Of a stretch of DNA of 64,000 bases, positions 10,511 to 18,900 are shown piece after piece. The position numbers were made by a program, and so were the translations under genes. Position 1 is the first letter of the stretch; each line of letters starts with the position of its first letter. Source of the stretch: Paenibacillus larvae subsp. larvae (GTDB lineage Bacteria > Bacillota > Bacilli > Paenibacillales > NBRC-103111); assembly GCF_002003265.1 (NCBI RefSeq), contig NZ_CP019687.1:806001-870000 (forward strand), read 5' to 3'. The notes below the pieces were generated by a model, which saw only the letters and a list, made by a program, of their open reading frames with translations, had not been told where the DNA came from and searched no databases.

Positions 10511-13500
10511 ATGATGACCTTTCAAAAAGAACATGTTCAAGATATATACCCCCTTTCCCCTATGCAGGAAGGGATGCTGTTTCATTCACTTGAAGATACA
10601 AAATCGGGCGCTTACTTTGTTCAGGTCGTAACTTCCGTTTACGGGGAATTGGAGCCCGAATTGCTGATGAAAAGTTTTAAAAGACTTGTTCAGCGCCATG
10701 ATGTGCTCAGAACCACTTTTTTATATGACAACTTGAAAGAACCGCTTCAAATTGTATTAAGTGAAAGACCTCTTGACATGTGTATGAAAAGACTGGATGG
10801 TTCAAGCAATGAGATAAAGAATGAATGGATCAGCCAATTTCTGAAACAGGACAGGGAGAAGGGATTTGATATAACAATGGATTCCCTTATCCGGCTGGCC
10901 CTGCTGGAGACCGGCGGGGGCGAATGGACCATTGTGCTTAGTTTTCATCACATCCTGATGGACGGCTGGTGTTCGGATCTCATATTCAACGAGTTATTCC
11001 GTATTTATGACTCATTAAAGCAGGGTGCGGCAGTTGAATGGTCCCCTGCTCAGCCGAACAGCCAGTATATCAAATGGCTGGAAAAGCAGGATAAAGAAGC
11101 AGCGGCCCGTTACTGGAAGACATACTTGAATGGTTATGAGCCTATGGCCCGATTGCCGCAGAGAAAGAAGGATGCCTCTTTGCCCTATAAACCTATGGAG
11201 TACCGATTTTCAGTGGACAGAGAGGTAACGGAACAGTTGCAACGGATTGCCCAACAAAATCAGGTTACCTTAAACGTACTTTTTCAAACGATTTGGGGCA
11301 TCCTTGTACAGAAATATAATGATCAGCATAGTGTCGTGTTTGGTTCCGTTATAAATGGCAGACCAGCTGCCATACCTGGAGTGGAACAAATGATCGGCTT
11401 GTTTATTAACACACTGCCTGTCCGGGTACAGACCGGAGAAAACCAATCTTTTCAATCTCTCCTGCATCAAATGCACGAACAGATGATACAATCTCATGAA
11501 TTTGGTTTTTTCCCTTTGTCCCAGATTCAAAAAGAATCTGCCGGAGGCCTATCCTTATTTGATCATATTATCGTATTTGATCATAATCCTGTTGAGAAGC
11601 GGTGGGAACGTACCCTGTCCGGACTTGGCTTGCAGGTTACGGAACAAAGGGTGATTGAGCAGACCAACTATGATTTTAATGTAGTAGTATTACCGGAAAG
11701 CGAAATGCAGGTCCAATTTCAATATAATGCACATGTATACGACCGGGTGAGTGTAGAACAAACAGGAAAGCACCTCATTCATCTTATGCATCAAATAGCA
11801 CAAAATCCGGATAGGCTGATTGAGGATCTAAGCTTAATTACCGAGGAAGAGCAGAAGCAAATTCTGGAGGTATTTAACAACACGAAAGCCGATTATCCAA
11901 GAGATAAGACCATTCATGAGTTGTTTGAAGAACAGACGGAGTGTGTACCAGATCAAACAGCGATCGTCTATGAAGGACAACAAATGACATATCGAGAGCT
12001 GAATGAGAGGGCGAACCAGCTGGCGAGAACACTTCAGGCCAAAGGTGTGAAAGCTGATCAGCCGGTTGGGATAATGGTAGATCGTTCTCTTGAGATGATC
12101 GTGGGCCTACTCGGTATCCTCAAAGCAGGCGGAGCATATGTGCCCATTGATCCTGAATACCCGAAAAATCGTATTGAGTATATGGCAGCGGATTCAGGAA
12201 CAAAGTTGTTACTGACCCAAAGTCATTTGCAGGATCGTGTAACATTTGCCGGAACTGTAGTGAATCTTAATGAGGAAAGCAGTTACCACGAAGAACGCTC
12301 AAATCTGGAACATATCGTACAGCCCAATCATTTGGCCTACGTCATCTATACCTCGGGAACTACGGGGAAGCCAAAAGGGGTTATGGTCGAACATCGAAGT
12401 GTGGTTCGTTTAGTTAAAAATACGAATTACGTTGAATTAAATAGAAATACACGTATGTTGCAAACGGGGACTATTGCATTTGATGCGTCTATATTTGAAA
12501 TTTGGGGCGCCATATTAAATAGTGGTCAGTTGTATCTGACAAAACATGAACACATCATGAATGTGTCTATATTAAAGAGACTGATTCAGCAACATAGCAT
12601 TAATACAATGTGGTTGACATCACCATTATTTAATCAACTTTCCCAGCAAGACAGTCACTTGTTTAAAAATGTAAACACGTTAATTATAGGTGGAGAAACG
12701 CTATCTTTATCCCCTATTAATCAAGTGCGTCGTGATAATCCTACGTTAAAAATGGTGAATGGGTATGGTCCTATTGAAAATACAACATTTTCTACTACTC
12801 ATCTGATTGATGGCGAACAGACCCATGCCGTACCTATAGGCCGCCCAATTCGAAACTCAACAGCTTACGTAGTGGATCAGTCATTACATTTACAACCAGT
12901 AGGAGTATGGGGAGAATTAATTGTAGGTGGAGATGGCGTGGCTCGTGGATATTTGAATGAACCAAAGCTAACGGCCGAAAAATTTGTACAATGTCCGTTT
13001 ATTGACAATGAGCGATGTTTTCGTACAGGAGATATAGTTCGCTGGACAGATAATGGGTCCTTGGAGTTTAAAGGTCGATTTGATAATCGAATGAAGATAC
13101 GGGTATACCACATTGAAACCGGAGAAATTGAGACAGCTTTATTGAATATAGAAGCTGTACAGGAAGCCATTGTTTTGGCACAAGAGAATGAGAATAGAGA
13201 TAAAGCCTTATGTGCGTATTACGTAGCAAATCAGTCTTTTGAAGTAAGTGAGATGAAAGAGAAATTATCAGGGCAGTTGCCAAGCTATATGATTCCATCC
13301 TATTTTGTGCAGTTGGAATGTATGCCGCTAACGCCAAATGGGAAAATAGACCGGAAAGCACTGCCGCTGCCAGACGGGAAGTTGCAGACCGGGGTAGAGT
13401 ATGTGGAACCTCGTACACCAATTCAAAAAAAAATAGCTGAAATTTGGCAGGACATTTTGGGGATTGAGAAGATTGGAATATCTGATAACTATTATCAGAT

Positions 13501-13555
13501 TGGAGGAGATTCCGTTAAAGCTATTCAGATTTGTGCGCGGCTCCGGAAACATTAA
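10511..13555 (+). CDS. NRPS2: C-A(Val)-carrier, stop codon inside the carrier domain
   Basis: Elongation synthetase. The condensation domain starts at YPLSPMQEGM (residue ~15) with active site HHILMDGW near 10945. The adenylation domain spans about 11880-13350, with YTSGTTGKPKG, FDASIFE, MWLTSPLF, LIIGGE, NGYGPIE and NTTFSTT. These give the code D-A-F-W-I-G-G-T-F-K, the standard Val code. The carrier domain begins at IGGDSVKAIQ (Ser attachment site present), but TAA at 13553 ends the frame. The same frame continues as WNISVRKLLNNPTIKELE and on to a natural stop at 13732, so the last 58 residues are cut off. ATG 10511 is preceded by AGGTGG. A truncated carrier probably cannot fold, so the module is likely inactive unless the stop is an error. 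Confidence 0.85.
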   Translation: MMTFQKEHVQDIYPLSPMQEGMLFHSLEDTKSGAYFVQVVTSVYGELEPELLMKSFKRLVQRHDVLRTTFLYDNLKEPLQIVLSERPLDMCMKRLDGSSNEIKNEWISQFLKQDREKGFDITMDSLIRLALLETGGGEWTIVLSFHHILMDGWCSDLIFNELFRIYDSLKQGAAVEWSPAQPNSQYIKWLEKQDKEAAARYWKTYLNGYEPMARLPQRKKDASLPYKPMEYRFSVDREVTEQLQRIAQQNQVTLNVLFQTIWGILVQKYNDQHSVVFGSVINGRPAAIPGVEQMIGLFINTLPVRVQTGENQSFQSLLHQMHEQMIQSHEFGFFPLSQIQKESAGGLSLFDHIIVFDHNPVEKRWERTLSGLGLQVTEQRVIEQTNYDFNVVVLPESEMQVQFQYNAHVYDRVSVEQTGKHLIHLMHQIAQNPDRLIEDLSLITEEEQKQILEVFNNTKADYPRDKTIHELFEEQTECVPDQTAIVYEGQQMTYRELNERANQLARTLQAKGVKADQPVGIMVDRSLEMIVGLLGILKAGGAYVPIDPEYPKNRIEYMAADSGTKLLLTQSHLQDRVTFAGTVVNLNEESSYHEERSNLEHIVQPNHLAYVIYTSGTTGKPKGVMVEHRSVVRLVKNTNYVELNRNTRMLQTGTIAFDASIFEIWGAILNSGQLYLTKHEHIMNVSILKRLIQQHSINTMWLTSPLFNQLSQQDSHLFKNVNTLIIGGETLSLSPINQVRRDNPTLKMVNGYGPIENTTFSTTHLIDGEQTHAVPIGRPIRNSTAYVVDQSLHLQPVGVWGELIVGGDGVARGYLNEPKLTAEKFVQCPFIDNERCFRTGDIVRWTDNGSLEFKGRFDNRMKIRVYHIETGEIETALLNIEAVQEAIVLAQENENRDKALCAYYVANQSFEVSEMKEKLSGQLPSYMIPSYFVQLECMPLTPNGKIDRKALPLPDGKLQTGVEYVEPRTPIQKKIAEIWQDILGIEKIGISDNYYQIGGDSVKAIQICARLRKH

Positions 13556-13778
13556 TGGAATATAAGTGTCAGAAAATTATTAAATAACCCTACGATTAAA
13601 GAATTAGAAAGGTGTATTCACTTATTGAATCCTGATAAGGAAAACGAGCTGGAAGATCCAAATTATTCAGGGATCTCTCTCAATGATCTTTCGGAATTAG
13701 AAGCAGAGATTAAAGATACTCTAAATCCGTAATACGTACAAAAATCATAAAAAATTGGTATTGGAGAGTGAACATATC

Positions 13779-15440
13779 ATGATCACCAAACCTTTGAACT
13801 GGCAGCATAAAAATGAGTCCTTCTCCCATGTAGATGCAGTGATACCTTCTGGACATTCTACAGACCCGCAAATTCCAAAGTCAGATCAGGCGTTAATCGA
13901 AGCCTACAATCAGACAGATGAAGAGATTGCGTATTCGACATTGCATGACTTGTTTTACAAACAAGTGAGGCGAGTTCCAGATGGAATCGCGGTTATCTGC
14001 AGGGATACCTGTATAACCTACCGTGAACTGAACAAGCGATCCAACCAGATGGCCTATTACTTGAAAGAACAAGGCGTCAGCAGGAATGATCATATCGGAG
14101 TGCGAGCAGAGCGCAAAATTGGGACTATTGTTAACATTTTGGGAGTTCTAAAAGCGGGGGCAGCCTATGTACCGATTGATCCGGAATATCCGGAAGACCG
14201 GGTCAGCTATATGGTAAGTAACAGCAATTGCAAAATGGTTATAGACCCGGACTGTTACGAAACTCGACAACTCGCAAGCTATCCTGAAGAGAATCTGCGG
14301 GGTGATCAGTATCCAAAAGATACGGCCTACGTAATATATACTTCAGGCAGTACAGGTAGGCCGAAGGGGGTTGTGATTCCCCATGGAGCAGCTGCAAATA
14401 CCATTCAGGATATCAATAGTAAGTTTGCAGTTGACGAAAAAGACAGAATTATTGGATTGTCCTCGATGTGCTTCGATCTATCAGTTTATGATATTTTTGG
14501 TGCCCTTGGAGCCGGGGCAACTTTGGTGATGATAAATAATCACCGGGATATTACGGAGATTCGTAAGATTGTGGAAGAGAATGGGATTACCGTTTGGAAC
14601 TCGGTGCCGTCGACTTTGGATTTGATGATGGATCATATTCTTGAAGATAAACACGTATATGGTGGGTCTTCTTACAAGCAGACAAATGGGGAAAATTTTG
14701 CATCTAAGAACAGTACTTTACGGCTCGTATTGCTGAGTGGGGATCGTATACCACTAAATCTGCCAGATAAAGTAAACTGTTATTTCAGCAATGCGAAAGT
14801 AATTAGTTTAGGTGGTGCAACGGAAGCGTCTATTTGGTCTATTTATTATCCAATATATGAAAAGGGGATTAACCCCGATTTGGCAACTATCCCTTATGGT
14901 ATGCCGTTGGCTAATCAGAAGTTTTACGTGCTAAATGATGAACTTAAACATTGTCCCGTCGGTGTAAAAGGAGAATTGTATATTGGCGGTATCGGTCTTG
15001 CCAAGGAATATCTCAATGATACCGCAAAGACTGAGGAGTCATTTATCATACATTCAGAGTATGGAAGGCTTTACCGCACGGGGGACTATGGAATTTTCCA
15101 TCGCGAAGGATACATTGAGTTCATGGGCCGAAAAGATCAGCAAGTAAAGATTAATGGGTATCGCGTGGAACTTGGGGAAATTGAGAAGCAATTGCTTTGT
15201 CTGGACGGTATCCAGGAAGCAGTTGTTCTAGATATAACGGATAGCGAAAATATAAAGTTTCTTTGTGCCTATCTGATGTCAGATCAGCCAATAAACACGG
15301 AAAATCTCATAAACGAACTTGCAAAGGTTTTGCCAAAATATATGATTCCAGCTTATTTTGTACAATTGGATTATTTACCATTGACGCTTAATGGAAAACT
15401 AAACCGTAAGGGACTGCCTCTACCTCATGAAATTATGTAG
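13779..15440 (+). CDS. Orphan NRPS adenylation domain with a cysteine code
   Basis: A stand-alone adenylation domain of about 553 residues from ATG 13779 (GGAGAG ten bases upstream). Motifs: YTSGSTGRPKG, SSMCFDLSVYD, WNSVPST, LLSGD, SLGGATEASIW, and the A10 lysine in NGKLNRK. The code reads D-L-Y-N-L-S-L-I-W-K, identical to the Cys code of bacitracin synthetase. The N-terminus keeps a linker (LIEAYNQTDEEIAYSTLHDLF) that normally follows a condensation or cyclization domain, but no such domain precedes it, and no carrier domain follows LPLPHEIM before the stop. It is probably the leftover core of a deleted Cy-A-T module. It could still adenylate Cys, with a carrier in trans. Confidence 0.8.
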   Translation: MITKPLNWQHKNESFSHVDAVIPSGHSTDPQIPKSDQALIEAYNQTDEEIAYSTLHDLFYKQVRRVPDGIAVICRDTCITYRELNKRSNQMAYYLKEQGVSRNDHIGVRAERKIGTIVNILGVLKAGAAYVPIDPEYPEDRVSYMVSNSNCKMVIDPDCYETRQLASYPEENLRGDQYPKDTAYVIYTSGSTGRPKGVVIPHGAAANTIQDINSKFAVDEKDRIIGLSSMCFDLSVYDIFGALGAGATLVMINNHRDITEIRKIVEENGITVWNSVPSTLDLMMDHILEDKHVYGGSSYKQTNGENFASKNSTLRLVLLSGDRIPLNLPDKVNCYFSNAKVISLGGATEASIWSIYYPIYEKGINPDLATIPYGMPLANQKFYVLNDELKHCPVGVKGELYIGGIGLAKEYLNDTAKTEESFIIHSEYGRLYRTGDYGIFHREGYIEFMGRKDQQVKINGYRVELGEIEKQLLCLDGIQEAVVLDITDSENIKFLCAYLMSDQPINTENLINELAKVLPKYMIPAYFVQLDYLPLTLNGKLNRKGLPLPHEIM

Positions 15441-15888
15441 CGTGATCGAACCCAGTCATCAATATCTGGATAGTTTTCCCTCCCCACTCAAGAGGCTCTG
15501 CGACTTCTATTTAAAATTAAGGAAACAACCATTATAGTATGGTGATTCTAGCCTTGGTTTACTTCCAGACATACCGGTTTTCAAAGTCTTCCGCCAAGTT
15601 GAGAATCACCTTACGGCTATGTCGGATCAGGCGGAGGTTCTTCCAGGATGTCGCTTTGTAGATGAGCGTAATCCCTTTGATGACCCAATCTTCATCGATT
15701 ATCAGTTGTATTTTGCAGCGAAAATTGGTCTTGATTTTGTGAGGGCTATGGTAGACTCTACCTAAAAGTTGTACCTTTCTTTGTGTGATGTTGTTCTTGC
15801 TAACACCATTCCACCAAAGTTTTTGAGCCCTTTTTAATTTCTTAAAGGCGATACTTTCGAAATTCGGGATAAACAATCTGTTTTTATT
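15441..15888. other. Gap between A(Cys) and NRPS3, no recognised gene
   Basis: About 450 bases with no recognised gene. A minus-strand frame of 131 codons (15559-15954) and a plus-strand frame of about 65 codons near 15567-15760 (including DERNPFDDPIFIDYQLYF) are both open. Neither matches a family I know and neither has a convincing ribosome site. This is the place where a carrier domain should follow the Cys A-domain, so it may be scar sequence from a deletion or an old insertion. Confidence 0.4.
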
Positions 15889-15904
15889 GGAGAGTGAATA
15901 CCTA

Positions 15905-18900
15905 ATGAGCGTGATAAAAAAAGTATATCCGTTAACACCCATGCAAGAAGGCATGCTGTACCATTCGTTAATGGAGAAAGATAAAAGTATGTATTTTGTC
16001 CAGATGTCCTTTAAGGCTGAAGGTATGTTTCAGTTCCCTTTACTAGAAAAGAGCCTGGGGAAAATCATACAAAGACATGATGTATTTCGTACGATTTTTA
16101 ATTACGCCAAGGTGAAGCAGCCTGTTCAAGTTGTTTTGAAAGAGAGAAACAATGACACTTATTATAGGGATATTTCTTGTTACAGCAAAGAAGAGCAAAC
16201 GGTGATGGTGAAAACGTTTAAACAGCGGGATAAAAACAAAGGTTTTGACTTGACCAAGGATGCTTTAATTCGTTTAGCTGTATTTCAGTTAGGTGAAAAT
16301 AAATACGAGTTTATTTTCAGTTTTCATCATATCATCATAGATGGTTGGTGTTTAGGTACCGTTGTGAAAGAATTTTTTGCTATTTATCAAAGTCTGGAAA
16401 GAAACCGTCCAGTGGAATTGGAGGAGGTTCCCCCGTTCAGCAGATATATCCATTGGTTGGAAACTAAAGATAAAGAACAAGCGCGATCCTATTGGAAAAC
16501 ATATATTGAAGGATTTAGCGAGCAGACCCGTTTGCCTTGGACCAGGCAATCTGAGAGGAAAGGATATATCTTAGATAAAGTGCAGTTCACCATTTCCAAA
16601 GCCGACACGGAAAGATTAACACATATTGCGAAGATCAACAGAGTTACCTTAAGCACGCTGATTCACGCCATTTGGGGTATTGTACTTCAAAGATATAACC
16701 ATTCCGATGACGTGCTATTCGGCACAGTAGTTTCAGGCAGGAATGTAGATCTTGTTGGAATTGACGAGATGATCGGACTGTTTATCAATACAAATCCGGT
16801 ACGTGTAACCTTTAGGCAAGGGATGAAGTTTGATGAATTGGTTAAGAAGTTGCACCATTGTATGCTGGAGTCAGAGGAGCACAGTTACTATCCACTAGCA
16901 GCCATACAGGCGGATTCGCAATTGAGCGGGGAGCTTATTCATCATATCATTGCATTTGAGAACGTTCCTTTAGAAATTAATTTGCTAGGGGAAGAAGATC
17001 TCTTTAATATAAAAATTTATGATTTCGAGATTTCGGATCAAACCAACTTTGATTTCAATTTGGTTGTCATTCCATCAGATGAACTCTCGGTGTCCATGAA
17101 GTTTAATTGTCTGGTCTACAAGAGAAATGAGATTGAGACCATTGCCGGTCATATTCAGCAATTGGTACGAGCCGTTATTGACAACCCCTCAGCTGAGATT
17201 GATCTGCTGGAGCTCATCACTCCGGATGAGAAAAATAAATTATTGTACGAATTTAATAGGACAGTTGGAAGCCCTTCCAGAAGTGTTCAGACACAAACTT
17301 TAAAGGGATTTAATACGAAAACCGGTTATCCAAAAGATAAGACGATTCATGAGTTGTTTGAAGAACAGGCAGAGTGTGTACCAGATCAAGCAGCGATCGT
17401 ATATGAAGGACAACAAATGACCTATCAAGAGCTGAATGAGCGAGCCAATCAGCTGGCGAGAACACTGCAGGGCAAAGGTGTAGAGGCCGATCAACCGGTA
17501 GGGATTATGGTAGAGCGTTCTCTTGAGATGATCGTGGGCATACTAGGTATCCTCAAAGCAGGCGGAGCGTATGTGCCAATTGATCCTAAATATCCGAAAA
17601 ATCGTATTGAGTATATGGTAGCGGACTCAGGAACAAAGTTATTACTGACCCAAAGTCATTTGCAGGATCGTGTAACATTTGCCGGAACTGTAGTGAATCT
17701 TAATGAGGAAAGCAGTTACCACGAAGAACGCTCAAATCTGGAACATATCGTACAGCCCAATCATTTGGCCTACGTCATCTATACCTCGGGAACTACGGGG
17801 AAGCCAAAAGGGGTTATGGTCGAACATCATTCAGTAATCAATACCTTAATGCAATTAGAAAAAAAATATCCGTTAGAGAAAAATGATTCCATTTTATTAA
17901 AAACCAACTATACCTTTGATGTATCGGTAACAGAATTGTTTGGATGGTTCTTTGGAGAAGGCAAGTTAATTATAGCTAAATCAGGTCTAGAGAAGGAACC
18001 CGAAGCATTATTTAACATGATACAAGAAAAAAAAATTACTCATATTAATTTTGTACCGTCCATGCTTCAAGTAATACTAAATGAGATAACACAAACAGAT
18101 ATAGAAAAGCTTCAATCTTTAAAATATGTATTTTCAGCTGGAGAAGCGTTATCAGGTAAGACGATTAAGCAATTTTATAGCTATACACTACCAGCTGTAT
18201 TGGAAAACCTGTATGGACCTACAGAGTCCACCATATATGCAACCCAGTATACAACGAATGAAGAAATGAAAGGACTCCTAAATACGCCGATTGGTAAACC
18301 AATAAGAAATGTACAAGCTTTTATTGTAAAAGATATCGATCAATTACAACCAATAGGAGTGGCTGGAGAGTTATGCATCAGTGGAGTTGGTCTGGCCCGG
18401 GGATACTTAAATCGTCCTGATTTAACCGCAGAAAAATTTGTGGACAATCCGTTTGTTCCAGGGGAGAAGATGTATCGGACAGGGGATTTGGCCAGATGGC
18501 TGCCGGACGGAAATATAGAATACTTGGGCCGGATAGACCATCAAGTGAAGATACGCGGATACCGTATTGAAACCGGGGAAATTGAAGCCGCTTTACTCCG
18601 TATAGAAGCTGTGCAGGAAGTCATAGTTCTGGCATATGAGAATGTGAATGGAGATAAAGCCTTATGTGCGTATTACGTAGCGGGTAAATCTCTAAATGGA
18701 AGTGAGATGAGAGAACAATTATCAGGGCAGTTGCCAAGCTATATGATTCCATCCTATTTTGTACAACTAAAGCAGATGCCGTTGACGCCAAACGGAAAAA
18801 TAGACCGGAAGGCATTGCCGCTGCCAGACGGGAAGCTGCAGACCGGGGCAGAGTATGTGGAACCCCGTACACCGATTGAGGAAGTATTCGTAAAAGTATG

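Noticed and set aside
15559-15954. 131-codon minus-strand frame as a transposase gene
   Set aside because: The length is suggestive but I find no DDE residues, no inverted repeats around it and no ribosome site, and it overlaps the real start of NRPS3; left as part of an unexplained gap.
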